Shown: piece after piece, positions 8,911 through 17,922 of the stretch
Layout: every line of letters starts with the position of its first letter
How positions within the stretch are numbered: the first letter of the stretch is position 1
Assembly: GCA_951813285.1 (NCBI GenBank)
Contig: OX638355.1
Coordinates: 3,553,136 to 3,617,135, forward strand
Direction: 5' to 3'
Length of the DNA: 64,000 nt
Source of the DNA: Terriglobia bacterium
GTDB lineage: Bacteria > Acidobacteriota > Terriglobia > Versatilivoradales > Versatilivoraceae
The notes under the pieces: model-generated
Databases searched by the model: none
Seen by the model: only the letters and a program-made list of their open reading frames with translations
What the model was told of the DNA's origin: nothing
Program-made: the position numbers and the translations under genes

Positions 8911-10314
8911 ATGAAGCCACAGACTCTGTTCGAAAAGATCTGGAGAGCCCACCTGGTTCGGGAAGAGCCGGGCCAGCCCTCCACCCTCTACATCGACCGC
9001 CACCTGGTGCACGAAGTGACCTCCCCGCAGGCGTTCGAGGGACTTCGCCTGGCGGAAAGGAAGGTTCGGCGGCCGGATCTTACCTTTGCAACCATGGACC
9101 ACAATATCCCGACCACGAACCGCGGGCTGCCCATCCGCGACCCCATTGCGGCCAGGCAGGTCCGGACGCTGGAGGATAACTGCCGGGAGTTCGGGATCGA
9201 GCTGTTCGACCTGGACAGTCCGTTTCAGGGCATCGTGCACGTGATCGGTCCGGAACTTGGCTTGACGCTTCCCGGGTTGACCCTGGTGTGCGGAGACAGC
9301 CATACCTCCACCCACGGCGCTTTCGGGGCCCTGGCTTTCGGGATCGGCACCAGCGAGGTGGAACACGTGCTGGCCACCCAGTGCCTGCTCCAGGACAAAC
9401 CCAGGACCCTGTTGATCCGGGTGGAGGGCCAACGCCCCTATGGTGTTGAGGCAAAAGATATTATTCTTTCCATCATCGGCAGGATCGGGACCAGTGGCGG
9501 GGCAGGATCGGTGATTGAGTACGCCGGCCGAACCATCCGGGACCTGACCATGGAAGAGCGCATGACCGTTTGCAACATGTCGATCGAGGGAGGCGCCCGG
9601 GCCGGGATGATTGCCCCGGACGACACGACTTTCAACTATCTCCGGGGCCGAAAGTATGCGCCGGCGGATTTCGAAAAGGCCGTTGCCGGCTGGAAAGAGC
9701 TGGCCGGCGACCCCGGAGCGGAATTCGACGACACCATTCACATCGAGGCGGCCGGGTTGAGTCCGCAGGTCACCTGGGGCACCAATCCGGGCCAGGTGAC
9801 CTCCATCGATTCCCGGATCCCGCACCCTGCTGAGTTCGATGATCCCAACGCACGCAAGTCTGCCGAGCGAGCTCTGGAATACATGGCTCTGAAACCGGGC
9901 ACGCCGCTGGTGGACATTGCGGTGGATCGGGTCTTCATCGGATCCTGCACCAACTCCCGACTGGAGGACCTGCGATCGGCGGCCCGCTTCGTCGAGGGGA
10001 GGCGTGTTTCTTCCAGTGTTCAGGCCATGGTGGTGCCTGGCTCTCAACAGGTCAAATGGCAAGCGGAGAAGGAGGGGCTGCACCAATTGTTTCGGGAGTC
10101 CGGATTCGACTGGCGGGAATCGGGGTGCTCGATGTGCCTGGGGATGAATCCTGACATCCTCAGCCCGGGCCAGCGGTGCGTGTCCACCTCCAACCGTAAT
10201 TTCGAGGGGAGACAGGGAAAGGGTGGACGGACCCACCTGGTCAGTCCCATCATGGCGGCGGCCGCGGCCATTGAAGGCCATCTGGTCGATGTCAGACAGT
10301 ACGAGCTTGCTTGA
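8911..10314 (+). CDS. leuC: 3-isopropylmalate dehydratase large subunit
   Basis: Aconitase-family subunit that, with LeuD, isomerises 2- to 3-isopropylmalate in leucine synthesis. The 467-residue protein has [23 protein letters not shown], the 4Fe-4S cysteine in [10 protein letters not shown] and the second pair in [10 protein letters not shown]. The ATG at 8911 begins [11 protein letters not shown], the family N-terminus; a GTG 18 nt upstream is in frame but adds unlikely residues. leuD follows 197 bp downstream, separated by a dispersed repeat instead of the usual tight spacing. Confidence 0.97.
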   Translation: MKPQTLFEKIWRAHLVREEPGQPSTLYIDRHLVHEVTSPQAFEGLRLAERKVRRPDLTFATMDHNIPTTNRGLPIRDPIAARQVRTLEDNCREFGIELFDLDSPFQGIVHVIGPELGLTLPGLTLVCGDSHTSTHGAFGALAFGIGTSEVEHVLATQCLLQDKPRTLLIRVEGQRPYGVEAKDIILSIIGRIGTSGGAGSVIEYAGRTIRDLTMEERMTVCNMSIEGGARAGMIAPDDTTFNYLRGRKYAPADFEKAVAGWKELAGDPGAEFDDTIHIEAAGLSPQVTWGTNPGQVTSIDSRIPHPAEFDDPNARKSAERALEYMALKPGTPLVDIAVDRVFIGSCTNSRLEDLRSAARFVEGRRVSSSVQAMVVPGSQQVKWQAEKEGLHQLFRESGFDWRESGCSMCLGMNPDILSPGQRCVSTSNRNFEGRQGKGGRTHLVSPIMAAAAAIEGHLVDVRQYELA

Positions 10315-10342
10315 AACAAAGGACAAAAGACGAAAGAAAACA

Positions 10343-10485
10343 GAGTTATCCACGAAGGGACACTAAGAACGACGAAGGGGCACTAAGGCGTTGAGGTGAA
10401 CCGCGACGGGATGCCAAGGTCACGAATGGATTATTGATTTCCGATTGTTTTGCTCTCGTAATGATCCGCACGGCAGGGCGGGGGC
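10343..10485 (+). repeat. Composite dispersed repeat between leuC and leuD (copy 1)
   Basis: Begins GAGTTATCCACGAAGG and ends with a CTCGTAATGATCCGCACGGC unit plus a short GC-rich palindromic tail. A second full copy is at 53342-53484 in the same order with about one substitution in five. Partial copies lie at 32304-32338 (start only) and 60085-60165 (end only). Confidence 0.8.
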
Positions 10486-10511
10486 ACGCCTGATCACCGA
10501 GGTTGCCGAAT

Positions 10512-11123
10512 ATGGAATCCTTTGAGAAGGTTCACGGAGTGGTGGCGCCGCTGGATCTGCCCAACGTGGATACGGACCAGATTATTCCCAAGCAGTTCCT
10601 GAAGCGCATTGAACGGACCGGTTTCGGCCGGTTCCTCTTCTACGATTGGCGCTTTCTGGAAGGGGATACCCTCGATCCTGAATTTGAGTTGAATGAGGAA
10701 CGCTATCATGGGGCCGGCATCCTGGTGACGCGGGCCAACTTCGGATGCGGCTCCTCACGGGAGCACGCCCCCTGGGCGCTGATGGACTACGGCTTCCGGT
10801 GCATCATCGCTCCCTCATTTGCGGACATCTTCTTCAACAACTGCTTCAAGAACGGTCTGCTCCCGGTGCGGCTCTCCGAGGAGCAGGTGGAAGTCATTTT
10901 TCAACGCGTTCGGGAAACGCCGGGTTTTCAAATGACGGTCGACCTGCGGACACAGCAGATTCAAGCCGAAGGCGGGATGAGCTTCGGCTTCCAGGTCGAT
11001 CCCTTCCGGCGCCGCTGCCTCCTCAACGGTTGGGACGATATCGGCCTCACGCTGCGGCACGAAGACCTGATCTCCCAATTCGAATCCCGAAGCGCCCCTC
11101 CTCTGATTCCCACATCGGCCTGA
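10512..11123 (+). CDS. leuD: 3-isopropylmalate dehydratase small subunit
   Basis: Swivel-domain partner of LeuC. The 203-residue protein has [16 protein letters not shown] near the start and [14 protein letters not shown], the family hallmark, at about residues 77-90. The ATG at 10512 (MESFEKVHG) is chosen over a TTG three codons upstream. The C-terminus ends shortly before the convergent outer-membrane protein gene, whose stop codon is 10 bp away. Confidence 0.96.
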   Translation: MESFEKVHGVVAPLDLPNVDTDQIIPKQFLKRIERTGFGRFLFYDWRFLEGDTLDPEFELNEERYHGAGILVTRANFGCGSSREHAPWALMDYGFRCIIAPSFADIFFNNCFKNGLLPVRLSEEQVEVIFQRVRETPGFQMTVDLRTQQIQAEGGMSFGFQVDPFRRRCLLNGWDDIGLTLRHEDLISQFESRSAPPLIPTSA

Positions 11124-11132
11124 GTCTCTGGA

Positions 11133-12080
11133 CTACTTCTTCGGAGAAAGGAAGGAGTCGAACTGCTTGGTCAGGCCGAACACGATGCCCGACCGGGGGG
11201 AGTGGTCTGCCAGCCCGGCCGCGGCGCCAACGTCCCAACGCAGACCGCCGGCATGGATCTGGAGCCCCAGGCGGAACTGGGAGAGGCTTTCGGTTCCCAG
11301 GGGCGCCTGGTGTCGGCTATTGCGGTGGCCGAATACCTCTCCGGCCAGGTTGACCCTGGAGGTGAGAGGGTAGACCCCGGCCAGTCCATAGAGCATGACG
11401 TCGTTTTGCACCCCCGCCAGCACGGGATTGGCCAGAATTCCCAAGCCGAGATTGCCAAAGACATGCAGCTTGCCGAAGTGTTTTCCCACCAGAATGCCGC
11501 CGCGATATTGAGTAGCATTCAAGCCCAGCCCCTTGGCCGTGGAGGCGTTGGGCACCTGAACCGAGGTAAAGAAACCAAAGGACGGTTTCGGACCTGCTTC
11601 GTGCAGCATGCGTATCTTGGTGGAAAGAAAGAGGTCCCCGTAATCGCTGGTTGCGGTCCCGCCTGAGCTCAAATGGGGTCTAACCGGGGCAGGGGAGGCT
11701 TCGGTTACCGAGAGCAGGTTGTGGGCCGTCCAGTCCATCTGCACTTCCGCCACCCCGGCCAGGCTGATGTGCAGTCCCATGACACCCAGGCTGGTCTGAT
11801 CTCCTCTCAATCCCGAGACCGGATATTGGGCGTCCTGCAGGAAATCGAAGCCGAATTCCAGGGAGGCGCGACCTGCTTTCAAGATAGTGGGATCTTCGGT
11901 TTGCAAGGGGCGCTGCTGTGCGGCCGAGGGAAGGGCAAATACTGCCAGAGCCAGCAATAGGGGGCAAGGCCGTCGGAAGGCACGGGCGGTCCACCGGACA
12001 GCGGGGCGGCAAGGAGTGGACGGATGGGAGCGGCCGAGGCGCGATGTCGGGCGAATGGACTTCGGGACGTACAGTTTCAT
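11133..12080 (-). CDS. Predicted outer-membrane beta-barrel protein
   Basis: About 315 residues. An arginine-rich N-terminus is followed by a hydrophobic segment PCPLLLALAVFALPSAAQ that looks like a signal peptide with cleavage after SAA/QQ. The rest has alternating hydrophobic and polar residues with many Gly and aromatic residues (SLEFGFDFLQDA, LHVFGNLGLGILANP, LRWDVGAAAGLADHSP) and ends in a short strand with Phe, typical of small barrels of the MetA/DUF3187 type. The N-terminal 35 residues before the signal are unusually long, so the true start may differ. Cargo or role is unknown. It is convergent with leuD. Confidence 0.7.
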   Translation of the reverse strand: MKLYVPKSIRPTSRLGRSHPSTPCRPAVRWTARAFRRPCPLLLALAVFALPSAAQQRPLQTEDPTILKAGRASLEFGFDFLQDAQYPVSGLRGDQTSLGVMGLHISLAGVAEVQMDWTAHNLLSVTEASPAPVRPHLSSGGTATSDYGDLFLSTKIRMLHEAGPKPSFGFFTSVQVPNASTAKGLGLNATQYRGGILVGKHFGKLHVFGNLGLGILANPVLAGVQNDVMLYGLAGVYPLTSRVNLAGEVFGHRNSRHQAPLGTESLSQFRLGLQIHAGGLRWDVGAAAGLADHSPRSGIVFGLTKQFDSFLSPKK

Positions 12081-12118
12081 CAAGAGCGGATACTATTTCA
12101 AGGTCAGTGCGGAAGCAA

Positions 12119-12856
12119 TCAATTTCCCGGAAACAGCTCGTACCGCAAGAGCGCCGCCGCAACCGTGGCCGCGGTCTCGGTTCTCAACGTGCTGCTGCCC
12201 AGGTCGGCCGGTTGAAATCCGCTGCGCAGAAAGGTTTGGCTTTCCTCGCCGCTCCATCCACCTTCAGGACCCACGGCGAAGGCGACCGACGGCCAGGACC
12301 GGCCTCGGAGCAGCTTCTTGAGGGGCATGGCCTCAGGTGAGGCATGAAGGAGAAGCTTCAGCGCGGATTCAACCGTTTCGCATACCTCTCGGCAGTCCAG
12401 GGGTGGATGGAGAGTGGGTATGGTCGAACGACGGCACTGCTTGGCCGCGTTGACAAGGATGGTCCTCCAGCGTTCCAGCTTGGCCGGCTGCCGGTCCCGG
12501 GAGATCCTGACCACGGAACGCCGAGCGTGAACCAGGTATATCTCTGAAACCTCCAGTTCGGTGGCCTTCTGAAGAATCCAGGCCAACCGATCGGATTTGC
12601 AGAAGGCCTGAATCAGCGTCAGTCTGACCTCCGGCGCGGCTGTCTCCGAGAGCAGAGCCACCTCCACCAACCGGACCCGGTCTCCCAAAATCGCCCCGAC
12701 CCGTGCCGACCACAAACGTCCCATTCCATCGATGAGCTCCACGCGGGCGCCGACCTGCGCGCGCAGGACATGAATCAGGTGGTAAGCCTCCCGATCTCCC
12801 AGCATGGCGACGGTTCCGCTGGGCGGGGTGGCTAGAAAGAATCTTCGGACCGGCAT
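12119..12856 (-). CDS. rsmE: 16S rRNA (uracil(1498)-N(3))-methyltransferase RsmE
   Basis: SPOUT-class methyltransferase that modifies U1498 of 16S rRNA. The start MPVRRFFLA at 12856 matches the family (a GTG-like extension to 12868 is possible). Characteristic segments are HLIHVLRAQVGARVELIDG, QAFCKSDRLAWILQKATELEV, AAKQCRRSTIPTLHPP, and the trefoil-knot SAM motif AVGPEGGWSGEE followed by LGSSTLRTETAATVA. It follows prmA by 15 bp in the heat-shock cluster, the same order as in many bacteria. Confidence 0.95.
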   Translation of the reverse strand: MPVRRFFLATPPSGTVAMLGDREAYHLIHVLRAQVGARVELIDGMGRLWSARVGAILGDRVRLVEVALLSETAAPEVRLTLIQAFCKSDRLAWILQKATELEVSEIYLVHARRSVVRISRDRQPAKLERWRTILVNAAKQCRRSTIPTLHPPLDCREVCETVESALKLLLHASPEAMPLKKLLRGRSWPSVAFAVGPEGGWSGEESQTFLRSGFQPADLGSSTLRTETAATVAAALLRYELFPGN

Positions 12857-12871
12857 GGTCGACCCCAAATT

Positions 12872-13735
12872 TCAGAGACAGAACACCAGGCACCGCCATT
12901 CCCCCTTGGCAAGATCTTCCAGCAGGGTCAGCGGCAGGTTTCGGGTCCTTGCCGATCGGCGAATGCGGGTCGCATCCCGTCCCAGCAAACCGGAGAGAAC
13001 AAGACGGCCCTCCGGCTTGAGATGTTGCCCGAAGTCCTTCAGTTTTTGGCCGATCAGGTTGCCATCCAGGTTGGCCAGGATGACGTCGAATCCGCGCCCG
13101 CCGAGGGCATCGGCTTCTCCCGTGAACAGACGGATCCGTTGGTCAACCCGATTGCGGCGCAGGTTGGACTCGGCCACTTGAACGGCCGCCGGGTCGATAT
13201 CGCAGGCAAGGATACTCTCAGCGCCCAGCTTTGCAGCGGCGATCGCCAGAATCCCGGAGCCGGTGCCGATGTCCAGCACCGTTGTGCCGGTCAAGGGCAG
13301 TGTCTCCAGCACCTCCAGGCAGAGCTGGGTCGATTCGTGCGTTCCGGATCCAAAGGCCATTTGAGGCTCTAACCAGATGGGGATGCGGTTCTGGAGGGTA
13401 GCCCGGGATGAGTCCCGTCCGGGGCTGATCCACCAGCGGGCGCCGACCGGAAACGGCTTCATCCGCCGGCGCCATTCCCTCAGCCAGTCCTTCTCTGCCT
13501 CGATTCCGGTGGCGCAGCCGGCAAGAGGGACGGCAGACTCCCGGCATAGCGCCTGGAAATCGCGACGGACCCGACAGATGTCTGTAGAGGGATCGAAGTA
13601 GGCCCTCAGCAGGACCTCGCCGGACTTCAGCGGTTGTTCGTGGATGCCTCGGGTCCCCATCTCGGCGACGATGGCCGAAGCCGATTCAAGATGCCGGGGG
13701 TGAAGGGAGAACTGGAGAAAATGCCACTGCTGCAT
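12872..13735 (-). CDS. prmA: Ribosomal protein L11 methyltransferase PrmA
   Basis: Methylates ribosomal protein L11. The 287-residue protein contains the PrmA MAFGSGTHESTQLCLEVLE motif, the SAM-binding VLDIGTGSGILAIAAAKLGA loop and the NLDGNLIGQ segment, which corresponds to the family NI/NPP-type motif. Minor difference: Asn-Leu-Asp-Gly where many family members have Asn-Ile-Leu-Ala. It lies between dnaJ (34 bp upstream) and rsmE, consistent with one transcript from hrcA through rsmE. Confidence 0.93.
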   Translation of the reverse strand: MQQWHFLQFSLHPRHLESASAIVAEMGTRGIHEQPLKSGEVLLRAYFDPSTDICRVRRDFQALCRESAVPLAGCATGIEAEKDWLREWRRRMKPFPVGARWWISPGRDSSRATLQNRIPIWLEPQMAFGSGTHESTQLCLEVLETLPLTGTTVLDIGTGSGILAIAAAKLGAESILACDIDPAAVQVAESNLRRNRVDQRIRLFTGEADALGGRGFDVILANLDGNLIGQKLKDFGQHLKPEGRLVLSGLLGRDATRIRRSARTRNLPLTLLEDLAKGEWRCLVFCL

Positions 13736-13769
13736 GGAAGATTTGTGGAGAAGAGTCGAGGCTTTGCGA

Positions 13770-14885
13770 TCAACCCAGGATGTCCTTGACCCGATCGAAC
13801 AATCCCCGCTCCAGGGGCTTGTTCTCCACCGGAGTCAGTTGCGCCAACTGCTCCAGCAAGCGGCGCTGTTCCCGATTGAGCTTCCTGGGCGTGACCACGT
13901 TGACGGAGACGAATTCGTCACCACGCCCGCGGCCGTTGACGCCGGGAATGCCCTTGCCCCTCAGGCGAAAGACTTTGCCGCTTTGAGTGCCTGGCGGGAT
14001 CGACAGGGCTTCCTCGCCTTCAAGGGTAGGGACCGTGATGCTGGCTCCCAATGCAGCCTGGGTAAAGCTGATGGGAATCCTGCAATGAATATCATTCTCC
14101 TGGCGCTCGAAGATCTCATGGTCACCCACCCTCAGGACCACGTACAGGTCTCCCGGCGGGCCTCCCTGAAGACCGCCCTCGCCCTCTCCGGTGTATCGCA
14201 ACCTGGAACCGGTGTCCACTCCGGCCGGAATGGTCACCTGCAGGAAGCGCTCCCGTCCGATTCGCCCCTCTCCCCGGCAGTCGCTGCAATGGTCCTTGAT
14301 CAGGCGTCCCGAGCCCTGGCAATGGTGGCAGGTGCGGCTGATGCTGAAAAACCCCTGCTGGTAACGCACCTGGCCCTGTCCGTGGCAAGTGGGACAGGTT
14401 GAAGGCGCCGCCCCGGGCGGGACGCCGGAACCCTGACAGGTACCGCACGCTTCCATGCGCGGCACCTTGATTCTGGTTTTCATTCCGAATACGGCGTCCA
14501 TAAAGTCGATCTGCAGGTCGTAGCGGAGGTCGGCTCCCCTGCGCGCGGAAGATTGGCGGCGGGAAGAGGCGCCGAACAGGTCGCCAAATCCAAAAAAGTC
14601 GCCGAATATGTCTCCGAACTCCGAAAAAATGGAGGGATCGAAGCCGGCGCCCCCGCTGCCACCGACCGAACTGTGGCCGAAGCGGTCGTATTGGGCCCGT
14701 TTCTGCGGATCGCCCAGGACACTGTAGGCCTGGGCCGCTTCCTTGAATTTTTCCTCGGCGGACCGGTCCCCCGGATTCTTGTCGGGGTGGTACTTGACGG
14801 CCTGTCTGCGATAGGCGCTCTTGATCTCCTGGTCGGTGGCCGACTTGGAAACACCGAGCACTTCGTAGTAATCGCGTTTGCTCAA
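13770..14885 (-). CDS. dnaJ: Chaperone DnaJ
   Basis: Type I Hsp40 co-chaperone of DnaK. The 371 residues have a J domain with HPD at 33-35, a Gly/Phe-rich linker (GGAGFDPSIFSEFGDIFGDF), four zinc-binding CxxCxGxG repeats (CGTCQGSG, CPTCHGQG, CHHCQGSG, CSDCRGEG), and the C-terminal peptide-binding domain with DLYVVLRV. It follows grpE by 23 bp. dnaK itself is not in the window. Confidence 0.97.
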   Translation of the reverse strand: MSKRDYYEVLGVSKSATDQEIKSAYRRQAVKYHPDKNPGDRSAEEKFKEAAQAYSVLGDPQKRAQYDRFGHSSVGGSGGAGFDPSIFSEFGDIFGDFFGFGDLFGASSRRQSSARRGADLRYDLQIDFMDAVFGMKTRIKVPRMEACGTCQGSGVPPGAAPSTCPTCHGQGQVRYQQGFFSISRTCHHCQGSGRLIKDHCSDCRGEGRIGRERFLQVTIPAGVDTGSRLRYTGEGEGGLQGGPPGDLYVVLRVGDHEIFERQENDIHCRIPISFTQAALGASITVPTLEGEEALSIPPGTQSGKVFRLRGKGIPGVNGRGRGDEFVSVNVVTPRKLNREQRRLLEQLAQLTPVENKPLERGLFDRVKDILG

Positions 14886-14908
14886 AGCGGCAATCTCCCT
14901 GCACCCAA

Positions 14909-15643
14909 TCAGTTTTTCTGTGTGTCGGTCGCTGTCTTTTCCGGAGCGGCGGCAACCTTCACCAGCGACGGGCGAAGCAGGCGTCCCTTGAAAGTATAGC
15001 CCGGCTGCAGTTCACCGATGATTTGATTCTCGGCCAAAGCCTCGGTTTCCTCCCGCATCAGGGCTTGATGGCAGTTGGGATCGAAGGTTTGACCGGAGGT
15101 TTCAATGGGTTCCAGCCCGGCCTGGGTGAGCACGTCTGTGAATTGCTTCAGCACCAGTTGAAACCCGGTCTTGAAGTCTGCAACCGTCTCGCCTTCCGCA
15201 ACCTCAAGTCCCCGTTCGAACGCGTCCAGAACCGGGAGCAGCTTGCGAAGAAAATCGACCAGGGCATATTCGAAGAAGTCCTGCTTTTCCCGCTCCGTCC
15301 GCTTGCGGAAGTTCTCGAATTCGGCCTGAAGCCGGAGCATCCGCTGATAGAGCGCCACATTGTCGGCCTTGAGCCTGTGGAGGCGGTCCTCGGCAAGGGC
15401 TCTTTCGATCTTACCGCCCGTCCGGGTCTCGCCGGCAGCTTCCTCCGAATCCTCACCTGGTGGCGGGGCGTTGGCGGAATCCTCCCGGGTAGCGGACTTT
15501 CGATTTTTTTCTCGACCTCCCTCGATTACGGGTGACGGGTGCTCAGCCTCCGCGGCAGCCGCGGCCGGGGGAGTCTCTCCTTTTTCTGGAGTTGACGGCA
15601 TGGAGTTGGTCATCCTGCGCGCCGGCGCTCTTGGCGCGGACAT
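14909..15643 (-). CDS. grpE: Nucleotide exchange factor GrpE
   Basis: Exchange factor for DnaK. The C-terminal half holds the GrpE signature: AEFENFRKRTEREKQ, LLPVLDAFERGLE, PNCHQALMREETEA and ELQPGYTFKGRLLRPSLVKV. The first 80 residues are low-complexity, rich in Ala, Pro, Glu and Ser, and longer than in most GrpE. The annotated start is the longest; Met codons at about residues 11 and 15 are alternatives. Operon order is hrcA, grpE, dnaJ. Confidence 0.95.
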   Translation of the reverse strand: MSAPRAPARRMTNSMPSTPEKGETPPAAAAAEAEHPSPVIEGGREKNRKSATREDSANAPPPGEDSEEAAGETRTGGKIERALAEDRLHRLKADNVALYQRMLRLQAEFENFRKRTEREKQDFFEYALVDFLRKLLPVLDAFERGLEVAEGETVADFKTGFQLVLKQFTDVLTQAGLEPIETSGQTFDPNCHQALMREETEALAENQIIGELQPGYTFKGRLLRPSLVKVAAAPEKTATDTQKN

Positions 15644-15714
15644 CTCCGCGAAATGGCTTGTCCGCTGAAAGCGGGCGTGCCGGCGGCGCTTGTCGACTTG
15701 AATGGGGATTTCAA

Positions 15715-16797
15715 TCAGAGGCGCGCCACTTCGCCGCTTCCGGAGTCGGCGCTGAGGAGTTGGCCATAGAGCTTGGCGACATAGTCAACGGTGTTGATGG
15801 CTTTGCCATATTCCATACGCGTCGGCCCCAGGATCCCCACCGAGCCCAGATTCTGGTCATGGATGGTCAAGGGGGATGAGATCAAGGTGTACTCTCTCAT
15901 TCCCGGCAACGCGTTTTCCGAGCCGATGATGATTCGCACCCCCCCTCCGGGGCGAGACCGAAGACACTGATTGAGGATCTTGACCAGCCGGCTCTTTTCC
16001 TCGAAAGTCTTGAAAATGGACCGCATCCGCCTGGTGTCGGCAAACTCGGGTTGTCCCAGGAAGTTGGAGGCGCCGTCGAGATATATGTCGACATCGGGCT
16101 CGGCAACCTCGTCGATCAGTCCTTGATCGCAGAGCAGGATTACATTGTTGAGAAGACGGTCGTAGAGGGCTTTTTCCTCCTTCATCTTCCTGAGGATGTC
16201 GTCGTGGATGAAGAGCAGGCTGTAGCCGGAATAATTCTCGTTCAGGAACCTGGCGGTCCGGTCCAACTCCCGCTGAGTGAACGACTCGTCGATTTGAATG
16301 ATGCGATTTTGCACCAGACCCGACTTGGACACGATGATGACCAGGATCTTGGAATCGCTGAGCTGAATGAACTCGAGGTGCTTCAACAGGCTGTGGCCGA
16401 GCGAGGGAGAGATGACAAAGCCGACGTTGTTGGTGGCGTGAGAGATGGCCTGGGAAATCCGCTCCATGACGTTGTCCTGAGAGTCGGGAGTGAAGATCCT
16501 GCCGTTGATCATTTCCTGGTCCAAGCTGTCCAGGCAGGAAGATTCCAACAGATTGTCCACGTAGAATCGGTATCCCTTGTCGGTGGGTATCCTGCCTGCC
16601 GAGGTGTGAGGCTGTACCAGGTATCCCGCCTCCTCGAGATCGGCCATGATGTTGCGAATGGTGGCGGGGCTGATACGCTGGCTGCGTTCCTTGGAAAGGA
16701 TTCGGGAGCCTACCGGTTTGCCACTGGCGATATAGTGCAGGATGACAGACTTCAGAATGTCTCTTTCCCGCTCGTTCAACTCGTGTTTGGCATCCAT
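15715..16797 (-). CDS. hrcA: Heat-inducible transcription repressor HrcA
   Basis: Repressor of class I heat-shock genes. At 360 residues it has the N-terminal winged helix (LNERERDILKSVILHYIASG then GSRILSKERSQRISPATIRN), MADLEEAGYLVQPHTSAGRIPTDKGYR, and the GAF-like effector domain ending in GPTRMEYGKAINTVDYVA. The ATG at 16797 is chosen because this is the family N-terminus; the upstream in-frame codons overlap the promoter. It heads hrcA-grpE-dnaJ-prmA-rsmE. I find no clear CIRCE inverted repeat in front of it. Confidence 0.96.
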   Translation of the reverse strand: MDAKHELNERERDILKSVILHYIASGKPVGSRILSKERSQRISPATIRNIMADLEEAGYLVQPHTSAGRIPTDKGYRFYVDNLLESSCLDSLDQEMINGRIFTPDSQDNVMERISQAISHATNNVGFVISPSLGHSLLKHLEFIQLSDSKILVIIVSKSGLVQNRIIQIDESFTQRELDRTARFLNENYSGYSLLFIHDDILRKMKEEKALYDRLLNNVILLCDQGLIDEVAEPDVDIYLDGASNFLGQPEFADTRRMRSIFKTFEEKSRLVKILNQCLRSRPGGGVRIIIGSENALPGMREYTLISSPLTIHDQNLGSVGILGPTRMEYGKAINTVDYVAKLYGQLLSADSGSGEVARL

Positions 16798-16831
16798 CGG
16801 AACCGGACCCTGATTGAAGCCCACTGAACGG

Positions 16832-16860
16832 TTTATAGTATCTGAACCCTGGAGTGTCAA
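16832..16860 (-). promoter_or_regulatory. Sigma70-type promoter of the hrcA operon
   Basis: On the minus strand TTGACA (16855-16860) and TATAAA (16832-16837) are separated by exactly 17 bp. Transcription would start about 16825, roughly 28 nt before the hrcA ATG. The sequence ACACTC overlapping the -35 box resembles one CIRCE half-site, but no matching inverted half is present. Confidence 0.75.
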
Positions 16861-16945
16861 GGGCTTTTGGCTTGCCGGTGCGCCTCCCCGATTGACCCTG
16901 TCGTTCAGCAGAATTTCCCTATCGGCTCGGCTACCGGAGGAGCAA

Positions 16946-17857
16946 TCACACCCCATGTCCATTGTGGTGAGAGTCCTTGGAACCCGGGCTCAAGCCGCAA
17001 GAGGAATGGGATGGGCCTACCAGGCGGCTTCTACCCAGCGTCTCTGCCTCAGACCGAAGGCGCGGGTCCAGGGGCCGGGTCGCCATCCGGACGTTGAGGA
17101 CCTGTCGAAAGCCCTCCTGCAGGCAGGACACCACGGCGGAAAACTCCGGCGTCTTCCCCCGGCAGGAGGTGAGGGTGGCAACGTTGGAGGCCAGGTTGGA
17201 GGGGGTATGCCCCCGCAAGGCGCCTTGCAGAAGACCCGGATCGAAGTCCAGGAGAATGGATCCATGCTGCAGAAATCCCCGGAGCGTTCTTCGCTGGGCA
17301 CTTCCGACAAGCTTTTTCCCCGCGAACAGAATCTCGTGGTGGAGGGCGCTGGCAAAGCAGGCGTGGCTGCGATGGGAGCGAAGATCGTGTCTTTGGACGG
17401 TAGCCGATCCGGCAAGGGTGGTGGCAATTCCCAGCCGTTCCAGTCCCTGCTGCAGGGCTTTCGAAATCTTTCGGTAGGTTGCTTCGATGGACCAGGCGGG
17501 GAAGAGGGAGCGATCGTTGGATATGAAGGCGTAGGTGACTTCCCGATGGTGCAGGACCGCCTTGCCCCCGGTGGATCGGCGAGCGACCGCGATCCCGCGG
17601 CGCCGACAATACCCGAAATCCACCACCCTGGGAGCTTGCTGCGCCATGCCCAGGGACAATGTCGGTTCCGGCCAACCGTAGAAGCGCAAAAAGGTTTCGG
17701 TCGCAGCCGATTCTGCCGAAACCCGACGCAACAACACCTCATCCAGCGCCAGATTGGAGACGCCCGCACCAAGCTGCTCCGGCACCACCGTGCAGAATGG
17801 ATCAGGCCGGGCTATTGCATGACCGGCACTTTGTCCGGAAGCGTCTGCGGGCGGCAT
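16946..17857 (-). CDS. Lipoate-protein ligase A / octanoyltransferase LipM family protein
   Basis: Transfers octanoyl or lipoyl groups to lipoyl domains of GcvH or 2-oxoacid dehydrogenases. The 303 residues contain NLALDEVLL, the ligase family motif ARRSTGGKAVLHHREVTYAF, and ACFASALHHEILFAGKKLVG followed by SAQRR. The Cys in the ACFAS position is the acyl-accepting cysteine of LipM-type transferases, and no ATP-binding C-terminal lipoate ligase domain is visible, so LipM-like transfer is the better reading. The last 25 residues are Ser/His-rich and unlike the family. It is transcribed toward hrcA. Confidence 0.8.
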   Translation of the reverse strand: MPPADASGQSAGHAIARPDPFCTVVPEQLGAGVSNLALDEVLLRRVSAESAATETFLRFYGWPEPTLSLGMAQQAPRVVDFGYCRRRGIAVARRSTGGKAVLHHREVTYAFISNDRSLFPAWSIEATYRKISKALQQGLERLGIATTLAGSATVQRHDLRSHRSHACFASALHHEILFAGKKLVGSAQRRTLRGFLQHGSILLDFDPGLLQGALRGHTPSNLASNVATLTSCRGKTPEFSAVVSCLQEGFRQVLNVRMATRPLDPRLRSEAETLGRSRLVGPSHSSCGLSPGSKDSHHNGHGV

Positions 17858-17922
17858 GGAGGAGGATTTCGCTGTGGGTCCGTGGCCGACATTCAGCCTT
17901 TCCCGCGTTGAGCGACGACATC

